Source: an uncultured Clostridia bacterium (GTDB lineage: Bacteria > Bacillota > Clostridia > Christensenellales > UBA1242). Taken from it: a stretch of 64,000 nucleotides of DNA. Under the pieces are notes generated by a model that worked only from the letters and a program-made list of their open reading frames with translations, did not search any database and was not told the origin of the DNA. The stretch spans positions 186,001 through 250,000 of the forward strand of contig CAKVFI010000003.1 of NCBI GenBank assembly GCA_934746715.1. The letters run 5' to 3'. The position numbers and the translations under genes were made by a program. Shown here piece after piece: positions 7,563 through 15,311 of this stretch; positions within the stretch are counted from its first letter, which is position 1; every line of letters begins with the position of its first letter.

Positions 7563-8285
7563 ATGCTAACAGGCAGTCAAACTGCGGAATTGTTGGTTTT
7601 GGCAAAGCAGGGCGACAATTCTGCCAAAGAAAAACTTATAACATTTAACTCTCCACTTATCAAAAGCGTGATAAAAAGGTATCTTAACAGGGGTATAGAG
7701 TATGACGACTTGTATCAACTAGGGTCAATGGGCTTTGTTAAGGCAATAAACAATTACGACCCAAGTTTTAATGTTAAATTTACCACATATGCTGTGCCAA
7801 TGATAGCAGGAGAGATAAAGCGCTTTTTGCGTGATGATGGCAGCGTTAAAGTTTCCAGAAGTGTTAAGCGTAACGCGGTGCTAATTAAAAACTATATTGC
7901 AGAATATCAGCGCAAATATGGCGAAAGTCCGTCAATGGAGCATCTTGCAAAAGAATTTAACATGGACAAAGTTGATTTGGTGTTTACAATGGAAGCAAAC
8001 ACAAATCCGCTTTCTTTAAACGAAAAATTTGACGATGGAGAAGACAGCGTAACCTTGTTTGATAAGGTGGCGGATAATTTTTCTTACGACAATTATATCG
8101 ACAAACTTGCCTTGCGTGAAATGATTGAAAAACTTGACGCGCGTGAAAAACAAGTTATTTTAATGCGTTATTATTTTGACAAAACGCAAAGCGAAATTGC
8201 CGCCGAACTTGGGGTCAGCCAAGTGCAAGTTAGCCGCATAGAAAACAAAGTATTAAAAGAGATGAGAGAAAACATAAATATTTAA
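7563..8285 (+). CDS. sigF: Forespore RNA polymerase sigma factor sigma-F
   Basis: Sigma-70 family factor for early forespore genes. Region 2 includes YDDLYQLGSMGFVKAINNYDPSFNVKFTTYA with the core-binding and -10-recognition helices. Region 3 contains MAGEIKRFLRDDG-type sequence. Region 4 has QSEIAAELGVSQVQVSRIENKVL (the -35 helix-turn-helix). 240 aa is normal. The gene abuts spoIIAB with no spacer. Position as third gene of spoIIA distinguishes it from sigma-G, which is otherwise very similar. Confidence 0.96.
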   Translation: MLTGSQTAELLVLAKQGDNSAKEKLITFNSPLIKSVIKRYLNRGIEYDDLYQLGSMGFVKAINNYDPSFNVKFTTYAVPMIAGEIKRFLRDDGSVKVSRSVKRNAVLIKNYIAEYQRKYGESPSMEHLAKEFNMDKVDLVFTMEANTNPLSLNEKFDDGEDSVTLFDKVADNFSYDNYIDKLALREMIEKLDAREKQVILMRYYFDKTQSEIAAELGVSQVQVSRIENKVLKEMRENINI

Positions 8286-8295
8286 TTCTATTATT

Positions 8296-8325
8296 AAAAA
8301 AACTTGGTTTGGTGCCAAGTTTTTT
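8296..8325. terminator. Terminator after sigF, probably bidirectional
   Basis: Stem AAAAAACTTGG/CCAAGTTTTTT with a 7-nt loop and A- and T-runs on either side. It separates sigF from the oppositely oriented lipoprotein gene. Confidence 0.82.
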
Positions 8326-8380
8326 CGTTTAAAATCTATTTGTTTTTGATTATATCGCTTTGATGAAATATGTCAAAATT

Positions 8381-9940
8381 TTAGTTTTGCTTGTTTGCTT
8401 GTTTGCTTTTGAATTTTGAAAAGAAACCATTTACAGAACTTTTTATTTTTGCAAATTTTTGCTTTGGGGTTAATGTTTCATCGGTTTTATAGGTGTCGAT
8501 GTTTTTTTTAAAATTAATTTTTTTTCGTGTCTTTTTTTGCGCTGTTGTTTGGTTATTTTGTGTGTTTGTGTTGTTTTGCACACCATTTGTTGTGTTGCCG
8601 TTGTTGTAATTAAAATTGGCGTTGTTAAAATTTTGATTGTAGTCATATCCGTAATTTGCAGGATAGCCGTACATATTTGGTGCGTAATAACCATAGCCAT
8701 TTCCCATATAATTTCTTCCATAAGCGTCAGCAAATCTATCTAATAAAGCAGTGTTGTAAAAAGTGTCGATATTAGAGTGAAAATTGCCGTAACTATCAAT
8801 GTTTGGTGTCAACCAAGTCCTTTTGTTGTCTTTTGTTTGTTCATTTTGAACGTTATCGTGATTTTCAGTGGTTGTGTTTTGATTTTCAGTGGTTGTGTTT
8901 TGATTGTCTGTGCTGTCTTTTTCTTGATTGTTTTGCGCATTTTCAATTATTTTGCCATCTTTATCAATCATGTAGTCATAAACAACTGGTGGCTTGCCAT
9001 TTTGCGTAAATCCGTACAAAATTCTGCCTTGATTGTTGCCATCAATCGGTGCAGACATGCGCAACATCTGATTAATCATATTCATTGAATATAATCCGTC
9101 TTCAAGCATGGAATTGCCAGCATTTAAATTGTTTAAAAGCAACAGATATTTGAAAGTTAAATCGTCCAAATCGCCATTGGAATTGATTAATTTGCTCAAG
9201 TCATTAACGCTAAAATTCAATTCGTTTGTTACAACAGACAATCGTTTGCCAAGGTTTTTAAGTTGAGATGATTGTTCAGTTAAAAATATTCTTTGTTCAT
9301 TGCTTAAATCAATTTCGTTTTTGTTAACTTTATCAATCAAATTTTGTGTTTCAACAATTGCGTTAACAAGTTGTTTTTTCAATTCGCAAAAATTATCACA
9401 CTCGTTGTCAACATCGTCAGTTAAAGAGTATAGAGTAGAAATCTTAATATTTGTGTCATTATCTTGTTTAGTTGTATCTTGTGTTGAGTTTTGGCTTTTG
9501 TCTGTTGGAATTTCGGCAACAATAGGCTTGCTTTTGTCGGTGCTTGGCAAAATTGTTGGTTGTTGTTCATCCAAAACATCATTATTTTGCTCATTTTCGC
9601 TTTCTGGAGTGCCGTTGCCAATATCTGTGGTTGTGTCAATAGGTTTGTTGTCATTAATGTCTTTTGTTGGTAAGTTGCTTGTGTCTGTTTTTGGCTCTGT
9701 TTCTGCCACATCAGCATCTTCAAGATTTGCCACATCTATGCTCAAACGATATTTGTTAAGGTTAACTTTGTTCAAATATTGGTCGTTTAAATTGCTATAT
9801 TCTTTAAACTGCTTTTGAAATTGGTTTATATTTGATTTGTAATTTGAAAAGGATAAATTTGCTTTTTCCTTGTCGTCATTGCAAGCAGAAAGCATAAAAG
9901 GCAAAGTTAAAATTGATAAAACTGGTAATATTTTTTTCAT
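8381..9940 (-). CDS. Asn/Gln-rich lipoprotein of unknown function
   Basis: The start MKKILPVLSILTLPFMLSACNDD is a lipoprotein signal with lipobox LSAC (lipidated Cys at residue 20). AGGAG precedes the ATG. The mature part has helical stretches (about 25-65 and 175-290) separated by low-complexity linkers rich in Asp, Thr, Asn and Gln, including a near-exact short repeat (NQNTTTENQNTTTEN). A Tyr/Gly/Asn-rich segment (about 405-455) precedes a basic Lys-rich tail. It lies between sigF and the divergent spoVA operon, so a role in sporulation or the spore envelope is possible but unsupported. Confidence 0.7.
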   Translation of the reverse strand: MKKILPVLSILTLPFMLSACNDDKEKANLSFSNYKSNINQFQKQFKEYSNLNDQYLNKVNLNKYRLSIDVANLEDADVAETEPKTDTSNLPTKDINDNKPIDTTTDIGNGTPESENEQNNDVLDEQQPTILPSTDKSKPIVAEIPTDKSQNSTQDTTKQDNDTNIKISTLYSLTDDVDNECDNFCELKKQLVNAIVETQNLIDKVNKNEIDLSNEQRIFLTEQSSQLKNLGKRLSVVTNELNFSVNDLSKLINSNGDLDDLTFKYLLLLNNLNAGNSMLEDGLYSMNMINQMLRMSAPIDGNNQGRILYGFTQNGKPPVVYDYMIDKDGKIIENAQNNQEKDSTDNQNTTTENQNTTTENHDNVQNEQTKDNKRTWLTPNIDSYGNFHSNIDTFYNTALLDRFADAYGRNYMGNGYGYYAPNMYGYPANYGYDYNQNFNNANFNYNNGNTTNGVQNNTNTQNNQTTAQKKTRKKINFKKNIDTYKTDETLTPKQKFAKIKSSVNGFFSKFKSKQANKQN

Positions 9941-10071
9941 ATTCGCTCCTTAATCTAGTTTGGATAAAATGCCAAAAATTATTTATAAAAAGCATTATAT
10001 ATTTGCAAAATTTTAATTAACCTTTGTTTTAAAGCACATAATTTTGGCAATTATCGTTTTCAGAGGTGGAT

Positions 10072-10518
10072 ATGGACAAAAACAAAAGGAACACAAATTA
10101 CAATTTGTATGTGGAATCAAAATTGCCAAAAACAAAAGCGTGGCCATCACTTTTAAAAGCATTTTTTTTGGGTGGTTTGATTTGTGCTATTGGGCAGGGG
10201 CTGTTTGATATGTATAGTTACTTTTTTCCAAATCTTGCGGAAAGTGAAGTTACAACTTGCATGTTGATGACAATCATCTTTATAACATGTTTGTTAACAG
10301 GAATTGGCGTTTACGATGTTATTGGCGCTTGGGGTGGCGCTGGTTCGGTTATTCCAATCACTGGGTTTAGCAACTCAATTTCAAGCCCAGCAATTGAATT
10401 TAAAAAGGAAGGCATTATTTACGGCATTTGCGTAAAAATGTTTACAATTGCAGGCCCTGTTATCGTTTGTGGTGTGGTTGGCTCAATTGTGTGTGGCTTT
10501 GTGGCGTTGTTTGTTTAG
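10072..10518 (+). CDS. spoVAC: Stage V sporulation protein AC
   Basis: Inner-membrane protein of the SpoVA channel that carries Ca-dipicolinic acid into the developing spore and out at germination. Hydrophobic segments include FFLGGLICAIGQGLFDMY and IFITCLLTGIGVYDVIGAW; the family phrase GAGSVIPITGFSNSISSPAIEFKKEG is intact. The ATG at 10072 is chosen because AGAGGTGG is its ribosome site; the GTG at 10066 lies inside that site. spoVAD follows after 10 nt. Expression by sigma-G is expected from Bacillus, but I see no clear promoter match. Confidence 0.95.
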   Translation: MDKNKRNTNYNLYVESKLPKTKAWPSLLKAFFLGGLICAIGQGLFDMYSYFFPNLAESEVTTCMLMTIIFITCLLTGIGVYDVIGAWGGAGSVIPITGFSNSISSPAIEFKKEGIIYGICVKMFTIAGPVIVCGVVGSIVCGFVALFV

Positions 10519-10528
10519 GTGGTGGGAT

Positions 10529-11563
10529 ATGCAAACAATCACATTAAAAGGCAATGCTTATTTGATGGAAGGCTATAGCATGGTTGGACCATTGGAAGGC
10601 AAAGGCCCATTGAAAGATTATTTTGACTTTTGCTTTGCTGATGACACATTAAAGGAAAAAACATTTGAAAAGGCAGAAAGGAAATTGCTTAAAAACATCA
10701 TTAAAGGAGCAATGCAAAAAGCGGGAACAGATATTGGGCAAATTGATTTTTTGTTTGGCGGTGATTTGCTTAATCAAATTGTTAGTTCCTCATATGCAGC
10801 ACGCGATTTGGAATTGCCATTTGTAGGGCTTTATTCAGCGTGCGCCACAATGGCAGAAAGTTTGGCTCTTGGTGCAATTTTTGTAGACAATAATTTGGCA
10901 AAAAATGTTATAGCGGCAACATGTACGCATTTTAGCAGTGCGGAAAGGCAATATCGTTTTCCGTTGGAATTGGGCAATCAGCGCCCACCAACAGCACAAT
11001 GGACGATTACTGGTGGCGGAGCAAGTGTTATAACCAGCAAGCAAAGCAAAATAAAAATCAAAGCAGTAACATTTGGCAAGGTTGTTGATTTTGGCATTGC
11101 CGATGTTAACAATATGGGTGCGGCAATGGCACCTGCGGCAGCGGATACAATTGAGCAGCACTTAATCAATCGTAATTTGAAAGTTGGCGATTTTGATTTT
11201 ATTGCAACTGGAGATTTGGGTAAACTTGGAAGTGAGATTTTGATTGATATAATGGAGCGCAAAGGTTTTGTTATGGGCAAAAATTATGCAGATTGTGGGT
11301 GCATGATGTTTGACAAAACCGAGCGAGTGTTTATGGGTGGCAGTGGTGCTGGTTGCAGTGCCAGCATTTTAAATTCTTACATTTTAAACAAATTAAAAAC
11401 AGGAGAATTTAAGCGTGTTTTGCTTGTTTCCTCTGGTGCATTGATGAGCACAACAACATCACAACAAGGCGATACAATCCCCGGCATTGCCCACGCTGTG
11501 GAATTTGAATATTGCGGTAATTTGCCATCTAACGAACCCAAAAAGGAGACAAAAAATGTTTAA
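10529..11563 (+). CDS. spoVAD: Stage V sporulation protein AD
   Basis: Soluble thiolase-fold protein that binds dipicolinic acid for the SpoVA channel. Family blocks are visible: LKGNAYLMEGYSMVGPLEGKGPL at the start, LYSACATMAESLALGA (thiolase-like Cys region), QRPPTAQWTITGGGASV and DFIATGDLGKLGSEI. The start is the ATG at 10529 after AGGTGGTGGGA; the longer open frame overlaps spoVAC and is rejected. 344 aa. Its 3' end overlaps spoVAE by 8 nt, implying coupled translation. Confidence 0.96.
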   Translation: MQTITLKGNAYLMEGYSMVGPLEGKGPLKDYFDFCFADDTLKEKTFEKAERKLLKNIIKGAMQKAGTDIGQIDFLFGGDLLNQIVSSSYAARDLELPFVGLYSACATMAESLALGAIFVDNNLAKNVIAATCTHFSSAERQYRFPLELGNQRPPTAQWTITGGGASVITSKQSKIKIKAVTFGKVVDFGIADVNNMGAAMAPAAADTIEQHLINRNLKVGDFDFIATGDLGKLGSEILIDIMERKGFVMGKNYADCGCMMFDKTERVFMGGSGAGCSASILNSYILNKLKTGEFKRVLLVSSGALMSTTTSQQGDTIPGIAHAVEFEYCGNLPSNEPKKETKNV

Positions 11564-11933
11564 TGTAATGGACTATATAATTTCATTTTTGGTTGGTGGA
11601 TTTATTTGCTTTTTGGGGCAAATTTTGGTGATAAGAACAAAGATAACAACCGCACGCATATTGGTTTTGTTTTTAATCATTGGCATGATTTTGGAAGTGT
11701 TTAACATCTACGCACCATTTAAAGAATTTGCAAAGGCAGGTGCTAGCGTGCCAATCATAGGCTTTGGTGCAAGTTTGGCAAGAGGTGCAATAACAGCAAC
11801 AAGGCAATTTGGCGTTTTGGGCATATTTACAGGTGGACTAACTGCTGCAGCGGGCGGAATATCTATGGCGATATTTGCGTCTTTTGTGTTTGCGTTAATT
11901 TTCAGCAGCAAAACAAAGCGCGGTGGTCATTGA
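11556..11933 (+). CDS. spoVAE: Stage V sporulation protein AE
   Basis: Small membrane protein of the SpoVA complex related to SpoVAC. Four hydrophobic segments span most of its 125 residues, and the signature KAGASVPIIGFGASLARGAITA is present. AAAGGAG lies 7 nt before the ATG, which overlaps the end of spoVAD. The operon holds only AC, AD and AE, the set widespread in clostridia; spoVAA, AB and AF are not here. Confidence 0.94.
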   Translation: MFNVMDYIISFLVGGFICFLGQILVIRTKITTARILVLFLIIGMILEVFNIYAPFKEFAKAGASVPIIGFGASLARGAITATRQFGVLGIFTGGLTAAAGGISMAIFASFVFALIFSSKTKRGGH

Positions 11934-11994
11934 CGAAAATTGCAATAATTTGTTAAAAACAAATATCTTTAAATTTTTATTAATAATTTAATAT

Positions 11995-12645
11995 ATGAAA
12001 AAAGGCAGGTCAAAAAGAAAAATTAAAATTATTGTGGCTGTCTTTTTTGTTTTGATTATTACAAATTGTTATTTCTTTTTTATTTGTAGCCCGGTTATCA
12101 AAACATATTGCAAGGCAGAAACGCGCGCATTAACAGAAAAAGCAATCAATTTGGCTGTGAGCAATGTGATAAACAGAACTATAAGTTACGACACGTTAAT
12201 TGATATCAATTATGACTCAAATGGCGAGATTATTTCATTTTCTGCCAATCAATACGAAATAAACAGCATAACAAGAGAAATTGTTAAAGAAGCACAACTT
12301 CAAATGCAAACGCTTGGCAATAATGGTTTAAAATTAAATTTTGGCACTTTAACAGGGATCCCAGTTTTAATAGGGCGCGGCCCATTAATCAATTTTAGGC
12401 TTGTGCCAATAGGTGCTGTTAGCAGCAAATTTGACAGCGAGTTTGATTCAGTTGGTATAAACATAACCAAACATACATTGTTTTTGTACATAAACACACA
12501 TGTAAGCATAGTTATGCCAGTTAAGTCATATGATTTTTATTCAACAAACCAAGTGATGTTGGCAGAGAGTATTATTGTGGGCAAAGTGCCAGAAGTGTAC
12601 TTAAACGGTGGCAGTTTAGGAAAATCTTTAAATCTTGTGCCATAG
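11995..12645 (+). CDS. yunB: Sporulation protein YunB
   Basis: A membrane-anchored protein needed for sporulation in Bacillus, where it is made in the mother cell under sigma-E. One N-terminal membrane segment (about residues 11-31) is followed by an extracytoplasmic domain with family phrases: KAINLAVSNVINRTISYDTLIDINYDSNGEI, LKLNFGTLTGIPVLIGRGP and SVGINITKHTLFLYI. 216 aa suits the family. No Shine-Dalgarno sequence precedes the ATG. Its biochemical activity is unknown. Confidence 0.88.
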   Translation: MKKGRSKRKIKIIVAVFFVLIITNCYFFFICSPVIKTYCKAETRALTEKAINLAVSNVINRTISYDTLIDINYDSNGEIISFSANQYEINSITREIVKEAQLQMQTLGNNGLKLNFGTLTGIPVLIGRGPLINFRLVPIGAVSSKFDSEFDSVGINITKHTLFLYINTHVSIVMPVKSYDFYSTNQVMLAESIIVGKVPEVYLNGGSLGKSLNLVP

Positions 12646-12648
12646 AGA

Positions 12649-12677
12649 TTGTTTTAAATTTAAACATGTGATATAAT
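12649..12677 (+). promoter_or_regulatory. Promoter of nifS, leaderless geometry
   Basis: TTGTTT, 17-nt spacer and a perfect TATAAT are followed by 7 nt and the ATG at 12685. No Shine-Dalgarno sequence. Confidence 0.65.
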
Positions 12678-12684
12678 ATCCAGT

Positions 12685-13791
12685 ATGTTATATTTCGACA
12701 ACGCAGCCACAACAAAAATAAGCAAATCATCACTTGAAGCATATGTTAAAGCAAGTGAATTGTTTTTTAATCCAAGTGCGCTATATGCAAATGCAGGAGA
12801 AGCAAAAAAGCAATTGGAAAATGCAAGGGCATATTTTGTTAAAAAATTTAATGGAGCACCTAAATCAACATTTATATTTACAGGTTCTGCCACAGAAGCA
12901 AACAATTCAGTTTTAAATGCACATATCACTCGTGCAGACAAAAAGTATATATTTAGTGCAGGGGAACATAGTTCAATATATGAAACTGCTAAAGCATATA
13001 AGGAAAAGGGATTTAATATTGTTTTTGTCCCACTAAACAAAGATGGTAGTGTTGATACAAATCAATTGTTTAAAGAGATAGATAATTCAACAGTGTTGGT
13101 TTCAGTAATACATGTTAGCAATGAAACTGGTGCAGTTAATGATATCAAGGCAATAACAAAAAGAATTAAAGAAATTAATCCAAATGTATTTGTCCATTCA
13201 GACGGAGTGCAAGCAGTTGGCAAGTTGAACATTAATTTAGCAGATTTAGGCGTGGATTACTACACTATGAGTGCCCACAAGATAAATGGACCTAAAGGCG
13301 TGGCAGCGTTGTATATAAGCAAGCCTAATAGATTTAAACCATTCATTTGTGGTGGCGGGCAAGAAATGAATTTGCGCTCTGGAACAGAAAATCTGCCGGG
13401 CATTTTGGCGTTTAAGCAAGCAGTTGAAGATTTAGTGTTGCATAACTATGCAGAATATAAGCAAGCAATTTTGCAAAACATCAAACAAGACCATATTTTG
13501 GTTTCAACCAACAAAAGCGTTGATAATATTATATCAATATGTTTTAAAGGCGTTAGGGGAGAAACGATTTTGCATATGCTGGAATCTCTTGGATTTTTGA
13601 TTGGCACTGGCAGTGCGTGTAACAGCAAAGCAGGGTTAAACAGGGTGCTTGCTCCTATTGTGCCAAAAGATTACATAGAAGGAGCAATAAGGTTGTCTTT
13701 CGGCGATGATATTACGCTTAAAGACTGCTTAAATTTGGGTTTGGCCATTGACAATGCGGTGGCGGAATATAAAGCAAGGATAAAAAGATGA
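12685..13791 (+). CDS. Cysteine desulfurase (NifS/IscS family), partner of ThiI
   Basis: A PLP enzyme that takes sulfur from cysteine and passes it on as a persulfide. The PLP lysine is K199 in SAHKINGPKG and the sulfur-carrying cysteine is C312 in GTGSACNSK. Other blocks: YFDNAATT at the start, FTGSATEANN, HVSNETGA and RSGTENLPGI. The gene overlaps thiI by 4 nt. The same pairing in Bacillus (nifZ-thiI) supplies sulfur for 4-thiouridine in tRNA, so that role is likely here. No iron-sulfur scaffold gene is adjacent. Confidence 0.93.
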   Translation: MLYFDNAATTKISKSSLEAYVKASELFFNPSALYANAGEAKKQLENARAYFVKKFNGAPKSTFIFTGSATEANNSVLNAHITRADKKYIFSAGEHSSIYETAKAYKEKGFNIVFVPLNKDGSVDTNQLFKEIDNSTVLVSVIHVSNETGAVNDIKAITKRIKEINPNVFVHSDGVQAVGKLNINLADLGVDYYTMSAHKINGPKGVAALYISKPNRFKPFICGGGQEMNLRSGTENLPGILAFKQAVEDLVLHNYAEYKQAILQNIKQDHILVSTNKSVDNIISICFKGVRGETILHMLESLGFLIGTGSACNSKAGLNRVLAPIVPKDYIEGAIRLSFGDDITLKDCLNLGLAIDNAVAEYKARIKR

Positions 13792-14945
13792 TAAACAATA
13801 TTATTTTGATTAGATTTAATGAAATTCATTTGAAAGGTGGCAACAAAAAGTATTTTACACACCTTCTTTTTGAAAATATAAAGCATGCATTAAAAGGTTA
13901 TGAGTGCAAGATTGAAAACATTCAAAATCGCTTGTTGGTGCGCAATTACACAGATGAAAATGGCATTATTGATGAATTAAAATGCGTTTTTGGCGTTCAT
14001 TCCATTTCAAAAGCGGTTGAAATTGACAATTCTGTTGAACTAATAAACAACTATGTTGCTGGTTTGAAAATCGATGGCAGTTTTAAATGCGAAGTTAATA
14101 GGGCAGAAAAATCATTTCCAATCAAATCAAATGAATATGCCGCAGACCTTGGCGAGATTGTGTTAAAAAACAATGCAAATGCTTATGTTGACATTCACAA
14201 GCCAAACACAGTTGTTCATGTTGATATTCGTGAAAATGGCAAAACTTACATTTTTAATGAAATAATTTATGCATATTCTGGTTTACCATTGGGAGAATAT
14301 CGCGATGGTTTGCTGATGTTGAGCGGTGGTATCGATAGCCCTGTTGCTGGATTTTGCATGGCAAAACGCGGTTTAAGGCAAGACATTTTGCATTTTGACA
14401 GTTTTCCATACACAAGCCCACAAGCAAAGCAAAAAGTTATTGACATTGCAAAACGAGTTAAAAAGTTTATTGGTGCAAAATATATGTATATTTGCAGCAT
14501 GACAAAAATGCAAGAAGAATTTCATATTCAATGCAAAACAGAATTTGCAATCAATTTGTTGCGTAGGGCAATGATCAGAGTTGCAAATGCTGTTTGCGAC
14601 AAATTTAATTACAAAACAATAGTAACAGGCGAAAGTTTGGGGCAAGTTGCAAGCCAAACAATTGAAAGTTTAACAAGCACAAATGCAGTGGCAAAATATC
14701 CTGTTTTGCGTCCATTAATCAGTTTTAACAAGCAAGACATCATCGAAATTGCTCAAGATATCAACACATACGATTTGTCAATTTTGCCATATGAAGATTG
14801 CTGCACAGTGTTTTTGCCACGCAATCCAGTTATAAAACCCAAAATTAGTGAAAGTGAAAAGGAAGAGGCAAAAGTGATCAACTATAACAGTTTGCTCAAT
14901 GCAGTTTTGGAAAATATGGAAATTATTGATTTGGATAAAGTTTAA
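13788..14945 (+). CDS. thiI: tRNA 4-thiouridine synthase ThiI
   Basis: Adenylates uridine 8 of tRNA and transfers sulfur to make 4-thiouridine. A ferredoxin-like/THUMP region (about 1-165) binds tRNA. The PP-loop ATPase motif LMLSGGIDSPVAGF lies near residue 180, and the C-terminal part contains YEDCCTVF. No C-terminal rhodanese domain is present, as in other Gram-positive ThiI proteins, where the neighbouring desulfurase serves directly. 385 aa. Starts by ATGA overlap with the desulfurase gene. Confidence 0.93.
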   Translation: MINNIILIRFNEIHLKGGNKKYFTHLLFENIKHALKGYECKIENIQNRLLVRNYTDENGIIDELKCVFGVHSISKAVEIDNSVELINNYVAGLKIDGSFKCEVNRAEKSFPIKSNEYAADLGEIVLKNNANAYVDIHKPNTVVHVDIRENGKTYIFNEIIYAYSGLPLGEYRDGLLMLSGGIDSPVAGFCMAKRGLRQDILHFDSFPYTSPQAKQKVIDIAKRVKKFIGAKYMYICSMTKMQEEFHIQCKTEFAINLLRRAMIRVANAVCDKFNYKTIVTGESLGQVASQTIESLTSTNAVAKYPVLRPLISFNKQDIIEIAQDINTYDLSILPYEDCCTVFLPRNPVIKPKISESEKEEAKVINYNSLLNAVLENMEIIDLDKV

Positions 14946-14988
14946 AACACAACATATAGTGTTTGTTATATTTTAAATACACAATTAT

Positions 14989-15058
14989 AAGTCAAGTTTA
15001 TTTTATTAGTTAAGCACAAATTGCTTCAAACTTTAAGATATGCTTGACTTGTTTTTTT
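14989..15058 (+). terminator. Terminator of nifS-thiI
   Basis: Outer stem AAGTCAAG/CTTGACTT with an inner hairpin and then GTTTTTTT. Confidence 0.6.
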
Positions 15059-15072
15059 ATTTAATATATAAT
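15044..15072 (+). promoter_or_regulatory. Near-consensus promoter upstream of rny
   Basis: TTGACT, 17-nt spacer, TATAAT. The -35 box lies in the 3' strand of the preceding terminator stem and the T-run lies in the spacer. Start of transcription near 15079. Confidence 0.7.
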
Positions 15073-15103
15073 TATTATATCGTTGAATGCGATTATATTT
15101 AGC

Positions 15104-15149
15104 CGAAGTTGAATAAATTTTGTATTAGTGGTTTAATCAACTTCGTTTT
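15104..15149 (+). ncRNA. Leader hairpin or small-RNA terminator ahead of rny
   Basis: CGAAGTTGA and TCAACTTCG form a 9-bp stem about 25 nt after the predicted start, followed by TTTTG. It may attenuate rny, end a ~70-nt RNA, or protect the mRNA 5' end. The sequence alone does not decide. Confidence 0.35.
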
Positions 15150-15311
15150 GCAATAATTCAATTTTAATTTATTGTTGCGCAAAACTAAACCTATATAAAG
15201 CAAATTAGGAGTAGTTTAAGCAACAAAACATCGAAATATTTTGATAAATAATCAATTTTGAATTTTTTGATATATTAAATATTTTAGTATTACGATTTAA
15301 AGGGTGGAATT

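Larger units (their letters stand above)
14946..15311. other. 366-bp gene-free region with two terminator-like hairpins and a promoter
   Basis: First comes AAGTCAAG (14989-14996) pairing with CTTGACTT (15043-15050) plus T7, with an inner hairpin AAGCA/TGCTT. Next is a near-consensus promoter at 15044-15072, and then a 9-bp inverted repeat CGAAGTTGA/TCAACTTCG (15104-15145) followed by TTTT. No ORF is seen. The transcript from this promoter would carry a ~230-nt leader before rny or stop early as a small RNA. Confidence 0.6.

Noticed and set aside
8390..8412. Short GCTTGTTT tandem repeat as a regulatory repeat
   Set aside because: It is the coding sequence for the Lys/Gln/Asn-rich end of the lipoprotein.
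8537..9818. Plus-strand ORFs over the lipoprotein gene
   Set aside because: They are antisense shadows of a biased sequence with no ribosome sites; the minus frame has a lipobox and Shine-Dalgarno sequence.
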